The position numbers were made by a program, and so were the translations under genes. From contig CAUYUJ010016152.1 in assembly GCA_963575745.1 (NCBI GenBank), positions 119,545-183,544 of the forward strand: a stretch of DNA of 64,000 nucleotides, given 5' to 3'. A model generated the notes under the pieces. It was not told the DNA's origin, ran no database searches, and was given only the letters and a program-made list of their open reading frames with translations. The stretch comes from Prorocentrum cordatum (lineage: Eukaryota; Sar; Dinophyceae; Prorocentrales; Prorocentraceae). Each line of letters begins with the position of its first letter. The stretch's first letter is position 1. Below, piece by piece: positions 9,657-20,004 of this stretch.

Positions 9657-9945
9657 AGGACGGCGGCGCTGGCTTGCGCTCGCATTTGCTGCAGAAGCAC
9701 AAGAACGGGCTGATGACAGCCGCGCACGTCTGTGTGCTGAGGTTTCATGCCGCTGTTCCTGGCGCGCTGGGTGGTCCAAAATGGTCAGCGGAAGCGCGCT
9801 GTTTCCAAGTTCCCCGCCCTCCCCCTCATGGGCCTCACCTCCTCCTCCTCCGCCTCCTCATGTGCCCCCCTACACCTTTCGGCCTCGTCTCCTCCGCCGC
9901 ACCCCCCCCCCCCAGGGGCCCCTTAGCTAACCCCGCCCCCGTTCG

Positions 9946-10423
9946 AGAAGAGATGGGGGCGACGTGCTTCCGCAGAGCCATTTTGGAGCACGTCCCAGGC
10001 GCCACTGGAGCGAGTGACTTGGCAAAGCCCCCTGGCGGAACCCACTGCGCAGAGCGCCTTCGACATGCCGGCGGGGCGGCGTCAGTGCGCAATCTTCTGT
10101 ACTTCGCGAAAGTGCCTTTCTGGAATGCCGATCTGCAAAGTCGGGGGATGATTGATTTTCCGTTCATGTTACCGCGCGAACATTCTTCTCTGTTGCATGG
10201 GCGAGACCCGTCGGTTTTCGACATCAATGGAGATAATCGCGGCGTCCTTCCTTTGAATTTTGAATCTCGCCCCGTAACCTTGGGGCGCGGTCTCCTTTCG
10301 TGCCCTCTCGCGCTGTGCTCAGATGGAGTCCCTTTTTCAAAAACAGACTCGTTCATCTGTTATTATTACCCCTGCCACCTGATGCCAGGTAAGCGTTTTC
10401 TGATTTGCGTGATCAAGAAATGA
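9946..10423 (+). CDS. Mobile-element-type protein, exon-like part 1
   Basis: Open frame with protein-like sequence including GATCFRRAILEHVPGA, FWNADLQSRGMIDFPFMLPR and GVPFSKTDSFICYYYP, ending at TGA 10421. From memory of the family, the D-G-V-x-F-S/T-x-T-D-S stretch resembles a motif near the middle of a large dinoflagellate mobile-element (transposase-like) protein family. The frame probably splices before the stop. Continues at 10518. Confidence 0.45.
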
Positions 10424-10517
10424 GACCTTTGCGCGTGCGGTTGCCAAGGATGGTGCACGATCGGTTGCGTTCACCGCATTTTAACGCGGTCTTTTACGAC
10501 CCTCTCGAAGGGCGCGT

Positions 10518-10664
10518 GGCCCTCGTTCGATCACAACGGTGAGCCGTTGGACGAGATGCGGTCAGCGCATCGAGGCTTTCAGCTCGCAGGTGGTGCATGT
10601 GGGGCACTGTGTGAATACAGTGCCGATCTCCTCGAGATTGTCACAAACCTTGGTTTTTAAACTT
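10518..10664 (+). CDS. Mobile-element-type protein, exon-like part 2
   Basis: Frame reading WPSFDHNGEPLDEMRSAH, then LAGGACGALCEYSADLLE, ending at TAA 10662. The W-P-x-F-D-x-x-G-x-P pattern follows the S/T-K-T-D-S motif in the family I recall, so order and orientation agree with part 1. Confidence 0.4.
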
Positions 10665-10696
10665 GGCAAAACATTGAGCACCCGTGTTCTTGTTGC

Positions 10697-11176
10697 ATGT
10701 CCATCAAAGCCGACCTTTTTAATTTCGATCGTTCAATGGCGCCATGCCGATGGCAGCAGCGCGCTTCTGCCACATACCGTGAGGAGGTCAATAAGGTAAT
10801 GACCCGCCGCATGGTCGGTTCAAGACCATTGTTGTGGCGCCTCGCTCGCAAGATGAAGCCCGACGGCGCCAGGCGAGGCATGTGCCTCATTGAAGACTTC
10901 CCTCAGCTCATGCTGAAAAAGGGACACCGCCTCATAGAGAATGAATGTGTGCGTGATATACACGCATTCGTTGACATTGAGCCCCCTGCTTGGTTGGATC
11001 TCTTCGACGCAAACATCAGCTCACATATCAACGTGATCGCACCTCTTTTTGAATTTCCTGGTTTCACCGTCGATTGCGTGCATCTCGATGCGATGCACAT
11101 TCTGGTATTGGGTGTTTCCCAGTTCGTCGGGGGCGCAGTCGTTTCGCTGGATCCACGAAAGTACTGGGCCTGCTAG
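10697..11176 (+). CDS. Mobile-element-type protein, exon-like part 3
   Basis: Open 159-codon frame. It contains CLIEDFPQLMLKKGHRLI and a hydrophobic conserved-looking block with FTVDCVHLDAMHILVLGVSQ followed by FVGGAVV. The D-x-M-H-x-x-x-L-G-V core resembles the D-x-x-H...G pattern of the same transposase-like family. Stop TAG at 11174. The next 100 bases are pyrimidine-rich and end in CCCAG at about 11278, intron-like. Confidence 0.45.
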   Translation: MSIKADLFNFDRSMAPCRWQQRASATYREEVNKVMTRRMVGSRPLLWRLARKMKPDGARRGMCLIEDFPQLMLKKGHRLIENECVRDIHAFVDIEPPAWLDLFDANISSHINVIAPLFEFPGFTVDCVHLDAMHILVLGVSQFVGGAVVSLDPRKYWAC

Positions 11177-11279
11177 CGTTGCCATATGGCGGCCGCGTCC
11201 CCCCCCCATCGATCTCCTCCCCCATCTCCCCCACCCCATCTACCGCATCGCTGTCGGAGCGATGCGAGCAGGCCCAGGA

Positions 11280-11852
11280 CGTCCACGCTCGAGAAGCGCA
11301 GATTCGATAATTTGTTCGCAAGTCGCAGACGCATGAAATCGTTTTATAGGCTGCGCCGCATGCGTAACCGCAAGCAGCTTGCGGTCATCAAAAAGCTGAA
11401 GTGGCAACAGACTCGCCACTTGCTCCCGCTCATGGAGACTTTGTGCTCCGAGTACCCTCACTTTCTAGGTGGTCAGGGCGCCGCCTTGCACAGGGCGCGC
11501 AAGCATTTGAACGAGGTGCGCGCCATTATGCGGCGCGAGCAGCGCCGCCGCGCACTGCCGGCAGCAAGCATTTCAGCGCTGCAGCGCAGCATGAAACGTT
11601 TTCTTTCGGAATGGCGCCGGTTTGGCGGCCATCGCGTCTTTAAGTTCCACAGTGCGTGGGGCCTGGTGCGCCGCGCCGAAGTCCACGGGAACCCTATGCA
11701 TGACTGGGCGTATGCAGACGAGGAGATGAACCGTCGCATGGCCACTGTGGCCAAAAGCCTCCACGGAGGTGGCACTTTTTATATAGCCTTCCTGGAGAAG
11801 GTCCTCTGGGTCCCCGAGGACCCTGTTTTTGGCCGTGGGCATTCCCGCCACA
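11280..11852 (+). CDS. Mobile-element-type protein, C-terminal part
   Basis: The frame starts after a CCCAG acceptor-like site. It includes MKSFYRLRRMRNRK, TRHLLPLMETLCSEYP, a WRRFGGHRVFKFHSAW block, HGNPMHDWAYADEEMNRRMA and KSLHGGGTFYIAFLEKVL. The F-K-x-H-x-x-W...H-G-N-P...Y-x-D-E-x-x-N-R pattern is what I recall from C-terminal parts of dinoflagellate mobile-element proteins. It then runs into a Gln/Asn/Thr low-complexity tail. Function as a transposase is inferred, and catalytic residues are not proven. Confidence 0.5.
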
Positions 11853-11859
11853 AGCAAAA

Positions 11860-12048
11860 GCAACCAGACCAGCAACAACATGCACAAGAACACACGCATC
11901 ACAACAACACCAGCAGCAACAACGACAACAACAACACCACCACCATCACCAACACTAACATCAACAACACCATCGACAACACCACGTACAACAACAGCAA
12001 CAGCAACAATAACAACACCAACAGCAACATACCAACACTAACAGCGCA
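11860..12048 (+). repeat. (CAA/AAC)n low-complexity tail
   Basis: AACAAC and ACCACC triplet run following the mobile-element gene, giving Gln-, Asn- or Thr-rich translation depending on frame. Confidence 0.85.
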
Positions 12049-12254
12049 GAGGGCCCCATGCTGCGCTTCTGTTTCACCTTGCTGTTTTTTGTCCAAGGGG
12101 GGCGTGCGGTCGAGGCATGGGGCGCCCCCCCCAAGAGGGCTCAACTGTTCGGGGTTGGGCGAAGGAAGACAGGAAGGATGAGGATGATAAGGGGAGCAGA
12201 AGGTCGGCAGGACGTCGGGAATGCACGCCCCGCGCGCGCCACTGGCCGTTCGCC

Positions 12255-12545
12255 CCTTAAGCCTGGAGGAGGAGGAGGGGGAGGAGGAGGGGGGGGAGGG
12301 GGGGGGGAGGGGGAGGAGTAAGGGGGGGCGAGGAGGGAGGGGGAGGAAGAGGAGGAGGAGGAAGAAGGGAAGAGGAGGGGGGGGGGGGGAGGAGGAGGAG
12401 GACGAGGAGAGGAAGGGGGAGGAGGAGGACGAGGAGGGAGGAGGAGGAGGAAGAGGAGGGAGGAGGAGGGAGGGAGGAGGAGGGAAGAGGGGGAGGAGGG
12501 GGAGGAAGACGACGAGGAGGGGGAGGAGGGAGGAGGAGGACTTGG
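12255..12545 (+). repeat. (GGA)n polypurine tract
   Basis: About 290 purine bases of GGA/GGGA units. The flanks 12060-12250 and 12546-12780 hold no gene I can support. Confidence 0.85.
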
Positions 12546-12787
12546 TCTTTTACGACCTTGTCGAGGGCGGATTCGCGCGGCGAGAAGCCCGCGATCCACC
12601 CCTACGAGCAGTCGCTGGGGCTCGGCCCGCGCCCGTTTGATATTTTGTTGGAGCGATGCCGCGCGCGGTGGCTTTAAAGTGGCGATGTACGAGATGCTAT
12701 GTGGAGGCGGCGCTCCGGTGGCCAACGACACGCGCGCGCATGCATGCCATTAGGCAAACGCACACATACGCGCACGCACGCACATGC

Positions 12788-12792
<5 letters not shown>

Positions 12793-12835
<43 letters not shown>

Positions 12836-12957
12836 ATGTATGTATGTATGTGCGTGTGTATGTATGCATCCATGCATGTATGTATGTTTGTATGTATGTT
12901 TGTATGCATGCATGTATGTATATATATACACATACATCTATGCATGTATATATACAC
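12793..12957 (+). repeat. (TA)n and (TATG)n microsatellite
   Basis: (AT)n from 12794 passes into tandem GTAT/GCAT tetramers. Met/Tyr/Cys-rich ORFs are artefacts. Confidence 0.9.
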
Positions 12958-13055
12958 GGCAGATTGGACGCGCCAGCCCCTGCGCCGCCCTATCCAGGCG
13001 ACGGCGCAGATGGGTCTTGCCACTTCTCATGTTGCTTTTTTGTCTCTGCGAACGG

Positions 13056-14550
13056 GGTGGCGACAAAGTGGTCGCGACGGATCGGCCGTGGACCTGGGGG
13101 GCAGGGGCGGGTCAGAGGACCCCCTCGGGTCCAGGGTGCGCGCGTGCGCGCGCATTTTCACTCACAAAACACGCGCAAACAACCAACGCACAAGCCAACG
13201 CAACAATGCTAACACACATGTGTGTGGCATGAGCGTCAATGACGAATGGAATTCGTTGTTGTCGCGCCCCGTTTTTTCCTTGAGTGCTGCCTGCGTTCAG
13301 AGATATGGGCGAGACCATCTGGCGGTGGCGATCAAGTGGCCGCGCGGAGTGCGTATCTTCTGCCCCTGGGGGCGGGGGGCGCGCGCCACCCCGACCCGCG
13401 CCCCCCGAGGGTCGAGGAGGAGGAGATGGAGGGGGAGGAGGAAGAAACTAAGAAAGATCGCTCGAGGTCACGGGCGGGCGCCCACGGCGAGCGGCGCGCG
13501 GCGCTGCGTCCGAGGGCGCGGAGTTTAATCGCGTTCCCTGCATTATTTTTTGAAGGACGAAGGAGGAGGATGATGAGGGGCAGGAGGAGGGAGGGCGGGG
13601 GGGGGGAGGGGAAGGAGGAGGAGGACGACCTGCCGATGCCATCTGGGCGTGGCGATAAAGTGGCCGCGCGCTGACGCATCGGGTGTCTCGAAAAAAATCG
13701 AGACGACAATCAGTCGCATTTGTCGGCTTGTGTGGAGGGGGGGGGGGGGAGGGGGGGGGGTGCGCGCAGGCCCTCGGGGCCGTCGCAAAACGATTCTAAA
13801 CGTCGAGGCGCCTGATGTGTCGGGGCCCGTGGCCCCCTGCCCCTCCGCGGCGCCCCGTCGCGGGCTCGCTGGCTCCATGGAGAGCGCGCGCACCGTAGTT
13901 TCATGTCTGTTTCGCATTGTCTCATTCATGTCTGGCGCAGGCCGCCCTTGCGCCTCGCGCGCTGGCCTGGGCCTGGCGCAGGCCGCCCTCGATCGCGCGC
14001 GCTGGCCTGTTTCTGGCGCAGGCCGCCCTCGATCGATGCGCTGGCCTCGCCATATATCTGGCGCAGGCCTGTGTATATATATATATACACGCATAACTAT
14101 ATATACATATATATAAACATATATGTATGCGTGCGCTGGCTTGCATCTGGTGCAGGCCGCCCTCGATCGATGCGCTGGCCTCATCTGGTGCAGGCCGCCC
14201 TCGTGCGCCGGCTTGCATCTGGCGCAGGCTGCCCTCGATTGATGCGCTGGCCTCATCTGGTGCAGGCCGGCCTCGATCGATGTGTTATGTATGTGTATAT
14301 ATATACATACATATATATAAATGTATAAATTAAAATACATATACATACATATGTATACATGCATATATACATACGTGTATGTATCAGGCCGCGGCGTGTT
14401 TCCAGTGCAGGCCGCCCTCGTGCGCTGGCCTGTTTCTAGCGCAAGCCGCCGTCGATCGTGCACGAAAGCAATTTTAATGCCTCCAGAGGCCTTGTTTCTG
14501 CCCGCCTCCGTGGCGATGCCATGCGGGGCGGCGCTAAAGTGGCCGCGCGG
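13056..14550 (+). repeat. Dispersed repeat around GGCGATAAAGTGGCCGCGCG
   Basis: Four related copies: 13056-13080 (GGCGACAAAGTGGTCGCG), 13313-13347 (GGCGATCAAGTGGCCGCGCG), 13636-13670 (GGCGATAAAGTGGCCGCGCG) and 14516-14550 (GGCGCTAAAGTGGCCGCGCG). The last three share an upstream CCAT-(C)TGG-GCGTGG-like context. The sequence between copies is unrelated. Origin unknown. Confidence 0.65.
13935..14470 (+). repeat. About 36-bp minisatellite with AT-rich interruptions
   Basis: Units of the form CTGGYGCAGGCCGCCCTCGA plus TCGATGCGCTGGCCT occur about ten times. They are broken twice by (TA)/(ATAC) microsatellite at about 14070-14130 and 14290-14390. One hypothetical ORF on each strand is a repeat artefact. 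Confidence 0.8.
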
Positions 14551-14615
14551 CCGCTTGCCTTCGGGCGCGCATACGTGTGAAATGAAATCACATGTTCTCT
14601 CTTCATCATAATTTC

Positions 14616-14616
14616 C

Positions 14617-14647
<31 letters not shown>

Positions 14648-14690
14648 GCCCCACGCGCACGCGCACGCGCGCGCGCGCGCGCCCCCTCCC
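14616..14690 (+). repeat. C-run, (CA)n, (CG)n
   Basis: About 15 C, then CACACA, then alternating GCGC for about 30 bases: a sequence with Z-DNA potential. 14700-15060 holds no supported gene. Confidence 0.8.
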
Positions 14691-17224
14691 GCCCCAGGGC
14701 ACCTCTCCGACCGAGAACGGTGCGACCGTCTCGTCTCGAGGTTCGCCGCGGAGAGCGGTGCGACATGTCGCACATGCAACTGTTGGGCTCTGAAAAAAAA
14801 ACACAGAGACAACAGGCAGTTAACGAACATACAGAAAACAAGCAGCCAACACTTGTGCATACGTGTGTGCAAAAAGTGCGATGCAAGCGCTAACCGCGGT
14901 CGTGCTGCCTTGTCCCAAATCTGCTTCCACTTGATCTGTGCGCTGAACAAAAGCATCGAATTAATCAATCATCGTGTCTGGTGCAGCTGACAACCTATCA
15001 CATGGTATTCTCGGTTGCTGTGATACAATTATGTGTACTGGGCAACATATCCAGCAATAGTCATGTCATGTTTTTTTTTTCCTTATGTTTTGGTTTTTCG
15101 CTCACGTCTTGGTTAAAAACCATGACTTCCTCTCGTGTCTTGTTTTTTTTTCATGACGTCCGGATGTGTGGGTACGGGGCGGGCTCCGCCGTCGAAGGTG
15201 ATTTCGCGCGGGCATTGAGGCGGGTCCTGATCGGGGATGGGGGAGTCACTGACGGTGACCTCTTGTCCGTGTTCCATGGACTGGGAGGCGATGAATATAA
15301 GGCATTGCCTGGTGCATGTCCTGCAGAAAGTGCCTGACCAGCATGCGGTGGGACTGTCGTCCGTGACGCGGGGGCAGGGGGGCCACCCTGGCCCAGCTAG
15401 TAGCCGCCCGGCGATTGCGTGGGTGGACCGGAGGTGCAGGAGGTGCTGGCCGGGCAGGTTAGCGCCCGTGACGGCAGCCAGCCTCCTGCAGTCGCCGCCA
15501 GCCCTGTTGGCCAGCCGTGCGCCGTGTAGGGCGGTGGGCCCATGCATGGCGCAGGGAGGGGCGCCGTGCGGCAGGCAATCCTGGCAGGCAGTGTCAGGGC
15601 GCGCCCAGCGCTGTCAGCGTCGGCGCCTGGCATGCTTATGGTTATGTCCTCGTCCTCGGGGGCGTCGCTGGATCGGTCAACCACCATTCCGGTGCGAATG
15701 AGTTGCGCCGCGCTGTCTGCTTCCAGAGGTGCCCTGCCAAGCGCGACATGGTATCTATAGGAGACTTGGTGCATAAAGACGGCAAATGTCCGCAAGTGGT
15801 CGCCAGGGGCGAGGATGGCTTCCGGGGGGAGGTCCGGTGCATCTCCAGGACACACCAGTGTCCAAGCCAGCGCGACGGCAGGGCGCCATCCCCACAGGTG
15901 CTCGCTGCCGGCTTCTCCCATGCCGCACAACGGGCAGGTGCCGTGCGGGCTGGGCGCCGGGCTGGGCGTTGCGCAGGTTTGGCCGCGCGCGCTGCGGGTG
16001 TTGGCGGCGAGGGCGCGGGGTCGTTCAGGTAGGGCGTGCTGTGGAAGCAGTGGCCACTTCGCTTGGGGACTTGCCCAGTGCCCTAGGCATCGGTTGCACC
16101 AGGCGACGCTTCGGTACTGGGCCGAGGCGGTATGCCATACGCGATCGGCCTCGCATTGACATTCATTACACTGGCGGGGGAAACGATCCTGAGCGCTACG
16201 CCATGTCGCACGTCCCGGGAGGCCGTTGGAGAGAAACTTGAGAATGTGGTAAGCAGCGGTGAAGTCAGCCGCTTGAGCGAGGATGCCCCATTCCCTCGCT
16301 TGTCATGGGGCCCACCTCCGTCGTTGGCTGACCCTTGCGAACCAGTCATTGGCCGTGGTTCCGTGGTGTTGGGCCCATGCGGCCGCGTAGAGGGCGCGGC
16401 CGAGGAGCCGCCCCCTTGGCAGGTCAGGTTGGGCCGTGTATGCCATGATAATGCTGGCGGCCTTGGGTAGGGTGAGGGCCTTGGCCCCTCTTCGCGGCCG
16501 GGCGGGTGGCGCCGGGTTGCTGTTGGCCCATCTGACGAGCTTGTTCCACCTGGTCAGTGCCCTCCGTTTTGCCGTTGAGGGTCCCCGCGCGTCGCTCCGC
16601 GCGCGTGCCAGTGCTGAAATGCTGCGGGCCAGGGCGACGGGGCAACTAGGGCGCCCCAGTATCTGAGGCATGAAGTCCAGGCCCGTGAGGATATGGCCGG
16701 GCGCCCAGTGGGGACCAGCCAGCCCAATAGCCAGGCGCAGTTGGGACCTCATAGACCTTTCAAGTGTTGGGGGCGGGCGCGCGTATAGGGGATCAGGGAG
16801 GCGATGCGTGCGTTTAACGCCGCCGCTCTCCGCCCGGGAGAGGCCCGTGCGTCGTGGAGCGCGGGGGTTCTGGACCGCATCTTACTCATGGCCTGTCCCC
16901 GGGCGCCAGTGATCATAGCGTCCACATGCGCGGGCGTCATGGCCCCCCGTGGCGGCCCCGCGTCAGCCAGTGTGCGCGAGACCATTGCTGCGCTCAGGCA
17001 CGGCCATTGTGGCCTGGCGCACGACGCGCCGAACGGAGAGCGTGCCATGATTCGCCTCCACCAGGCGTGATCGGCGGCTGGGACAAGGGCAGGCTTGAAC
17101 GTGCACGTGCAATCATCTTGCCAGATCCAGGCGTTCCGGGTGCCGCTTGGGCCGAGTTCGTTGGTAAGGATCCTCTTTGTCAGCTCTGGAGTGAGGCCAA
17201 TCACCGCGGGTGCTCCGGAGATTG

Positions 17225-17457
17225 TTTTTTTATCCTCTGGGGGGTAACGCTCGTTACCCGGGCCTCTCCCCCCCCCCCCCCCGTAACGGTAACGCTCGTG
17301 CGCGGGGGGGGTCTCGGTCTTCCCCTCCAACATGCTGGTGCCCGAAGGCATGCGCACTGTGGTGTGGTGGTCGCAGGCGCACTGTGGGCGCTCGCAGGCC
17401 ATTGCGGCGCTCGCATGCGCGATGCTGGTGCTTGCGGGCTTTGCGCTTGTACTCGAA

Positions 17458-17515
<58 letters not shown>

Positions 17516-17845
17516 CGGCGCCCGAAAACGGCCTCCGGAGGCCGAAACAGGCGGCAAACGTCGTCGTCGTCGTCGTCGACCTCGTCGCTCGTCGCTCGGC
17601 GATCATCGTCGTCGCGCGCGCGGGCGCGGGCGTGGTGCCGGGACCACGCGGCGGGCTTTGCGCTTGTACTCGAATCGCAAGCCACTGTGGTGCTCGCAGG
17701 CAGAGAGTGCTGCTCGCGCGCATACTATGGCGATCGCAGAGCGCCCCTGCTTCGCCATACCCCGCCCAGCCCAAGCGTTACCGTTACCCGGGGGGCACGA
17801 CCCCCCCCCCCCGGGTAACGAGCGTTACCGGCCGGAATAAAAAAA
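17225..17845. mobile_element. 621-bp TIR element inserted in LINE D
   Basis: The ends are inverted repeats. Left: T7 at 17225, then a palindrome GGTAACGCTCGTTACC and, 25-30 bases further in, GTAACGGTAACGCTCG. Right, read inward on the minus strand: T7, then GGTAACGCTCGTTACC and GGGTAACGGTAACGCTTG. The TIRs span about 75 bases. No transposase fits inside, so it would be non-autonomous (MITE-like). Removing it rejoins the LINE D reading. The flanks share only TG, so a target-site duplication is unclear. Confidence 0.75.
17437..17680 (+). repeat. Internal direct repeat and (TCG)n in the TIR element
   Basis: GCGGGCTTTGCGCTTGTACT occurs at 17437 and again at 17651. The first copy leads straight into about 18 TCG triplets (17459-17514). 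ACTGTGG-GCTCGCAGG motifs also repeat. Confidence 0.75.
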
Positions 17846-18699
17846 TGATCTCCCGCTGGAGCGGCGTTTAACCTGCACAGGCAGGGGCGCACAGGCACGC
17901 CGTAGATTGTCCGGCGACGCAGGCGGCACGAGCCCCTGGCACGCGTGGGCGTCGACGCAAAGCCCAGCCATGTGCGAGGCCCACGGAAGCAGGATGGAGG
18001 CGCGCAGGGCCTGCTCGGCGGTGGTAAGGAGTTCAGCAAGGTCGTCCACGTAGGCGGGGCATCTGTCCCCGGTGGCAGCAGAAGTTGCCTCAATGACGGG
18101 GTCGTATGCCATGCGCCATATGAGGGGGGAGGCGGTGCCTCCCATGCTGATGGACCGCAGTAGTCGCTTCCTTGGTCCGGCGTAGGTGCCTTTGCACGTC
18201 TGCACGTGTCTATGGTGAGGGCCATGAGGGCGTGCCTGAGCCAGGTTGGGAGCCTCCGGCGCCGTAGTAACTCCTCTACCAATGTATGGGGCAGTCTCTC
18301 GAACGCTTTGCTGTGGTCTGCGAATGACGTCGCCGTGGCAGTGGACGTCGAGGCCCCCGCCGCTGCTTCCCTGATGTAGGTGTCTACCAGAGGACCGTAG
18401 TCTCCCAAGAAGTGATGCCAGGCGGCGACAGGAGGGGGGTTGAGGGCGGGCGCTTTGCCGAGGTGGTCAGTAGCTGCAGTGATGTTGGGCCCGCATGGTC
18501 CATTTCTCTTGGCTGCCCGATCTCCTGAGAGCTGAGGTTAGATCAGTGGCCCAAGCAGGTCCGCCAGGGATGCGCCGAATAGGAGACGCATGCAGGTAGG
18601 CAACTGCAGGGGGCGCAAGTCGTTGGGGCGCTCGGCGTCAGGGATCTTCAATATCCACACTAGGAGGTCAACGGATGGGCCGAGGACTTGCTCGAGGCG

Positions 18700-19815
18700 C
18701 CCTCAGACGCGCCTCCCACCCTGCCCCCAACGACGGCCCCACCCGCATAGGTGCTAGTGGCGAGTCGCAGATCGACACCTTCGCCTGTCCAGCACATTTT
18801 CCGACCACGCTCTGATGTGCGCCGACCCGCCCTCGCACCCTGCAGTCAAGAGATGTGACGTGCTCACACCCTGGGCCTACAAAGGGCTCCCGGGGGAGGC
18901 GCATGACGACCTGCGACGACACTGCAACATCCTGGATATGATGTTCCAGATGCCGCAAGTGGACCTGACTGGCCTCGTGCAGCCCAGTGACTGGACCCGG
19001 CCCGCCCCCCCAGGCTGCCTCCCCGACGATCTTCCTGCCAATGATAGACACGACTTGAACCATGAAGAAGACGGCCACGACGACCTCATCCCGCCAGTCA
19101 AGGACCGCGCACCACCCCGGATCGACGCACTCGCCGAGCACGGGCGCGACGCCCTCAGCGCTGCGATCGCGCCCTGGTGAAAATATGGGTCAGACGGCGC
19201 CTGGCCCCCATGATGGGCGCGCAGCTGCGAAGGGCCGCAACCGGCACCGGGGCGTTCAGACCGACCGGGCCCTCAGCAGCATGGTTGACAAGCGCAGGAT
19301 GGGGCGGCGACGACTTGTCACCCAGCGAGGCAGCCGCCTGGGAGACCAGATGGCGCGCGGACCAGACCCAACGACGGACAGCCCAGCTGACTCCGCGGGA
19401 ATGCGGCGCTGGCGTGGAGAGGGCCCAGCTCGCCGAACTACCGGATTGGTCGGGAGATATTCAAGAAGACGCACTCCTTAAGAGGAGCGCGAGGACCCGG
19501 TGACCGCTGGAACGACGCCGCCTCCAGAATGGAGAAGGTATTATGGAACAGCCGAGCAGGCATTTGGCAGTCGGTGCAACCCTTGCCGCCCGCCCACACA
19601 CGCCTCCTGGACTCCTACTTCGCGGGTGGACGCACGACTCACCTACCGGACCTCCTTGCGCCACGGTGTGGCCGCCTAGCCGCCCTCGTTTTGAACCCAG
19701 GCGCACCTGGCATCGACGGCGAACCTTGCGAAGCATACCACCTGGGCTCCAGATTCGTCGCCTGCCTCCTGGGCCAGGCCTGGCACGTTGCCCGCGCGGA
19801 CCCGGAGACCCATGA
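18700..19815 (+). pseudogene. LINE D: inverted middle segment (EN end to RT start)
   Basis: On the plus strand, opposite to the flanking LINE D parts, open frames read an EN C-terminal-like stretch (DGPTRIGASGESQID), a linker (LTPWAYKGLPGEAHDDLRRH) and the RT entry motif LNPGAPGIDGEPCEAYHLG, then FVACLLGQAWH near 19790. These belong between the EN fragment at 19815-20004 and the RT core starting at 18700, both on the minus strand. Flipping this segment restores the normal LINE order, so it is an internal inversion of about 1.1 kb. Frameshifts occur. Confidence 0.65.
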
Positions 19816-20004
19816 GGCGACGTCCTCAATCTCACCGTCTCGCGGGCCCTGCCATTCCATGTTGACGTCTCCCCCCCAGCAGGTGCGGGCGCCGTCGGGG
19901 GCGGCGAGGGCGTCCGCTAGGGCGGCCAGGACCGGAGAGCGCCGGTCTGGCGGGAGATAAAAGGCAGAGGAACAAAAGACGGCGCAGCCGAAGGAATATT
20001 ACGA
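19815..20004 (-). pseudogene. LINE D: endonuclease fragment
   Basis: The minus strand reads FCSSAFYLPPDRRSPVLAAL, followed closely by TCWGGDVNMEWQGPRDGE. The GGDVNME core matches the GGDFNM metal-binding motif of LINE apurinic-type endonucleases. Upstream it stops at a TAA near 20004. It overlaps the start of the plus-strand open block at 19961, and one of the two readings must be secondary. Confidence 0.6.

Larger units (their letters stand above)
15070..18700 (-). pseudogene. LINE D: decayed RT-to-3' end, minus strand
   Basis: Reading the minus strand from 18700: an RT finger motif with WILKIPDAERPNDLRPLQLP; QxA..NGPCGPNI just after; motif A FADHSKAFERL at 18299-18325; motif B SISMGGTASPLIW near 18120-18160 in another frame; motif C AYVDDLAEL at about 18035-18056. 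The coding then jumps over the TIR element (17225-17845) and resumes with LTPELTKRILTNELG. The C-terminal end has a CPLCGMGEAGSEHLWGW zinc knuckle at 15891-15936 (CPLC at 15925-15936), typical of LINE ORF2. T-runs at 15069 and 15144 (A-runs on the minus strand) may mark the 3' end. Frameshifts between motifs A and B and elsewhere show it is dead. Confidence 0.75.

Noticed and set aside
9970-9995. TCCG...AGCCATTTTGG resembles the dinoflagellate spliced-leader sequence
   Set aside because: Only the 11-base core matches; the flanks differ and it lies inside a good coding frame (RRAILEHVP), so it is most likely chance.
16854-17840. 328-codon plus-strand ORF across the TIR element
   Set aside because: It overlaps LINE D coding on the other strand and (TCG)n; composition is Arg/Val low-complexity.
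18700-20004. Twin-priming (5' inversion during retrotransposition) as the cause of the LINE D rearrangement
   Set aside because: The endonuclease fragment upstream of the inverted piece is in normal orientation, which twin-priming does not produce.
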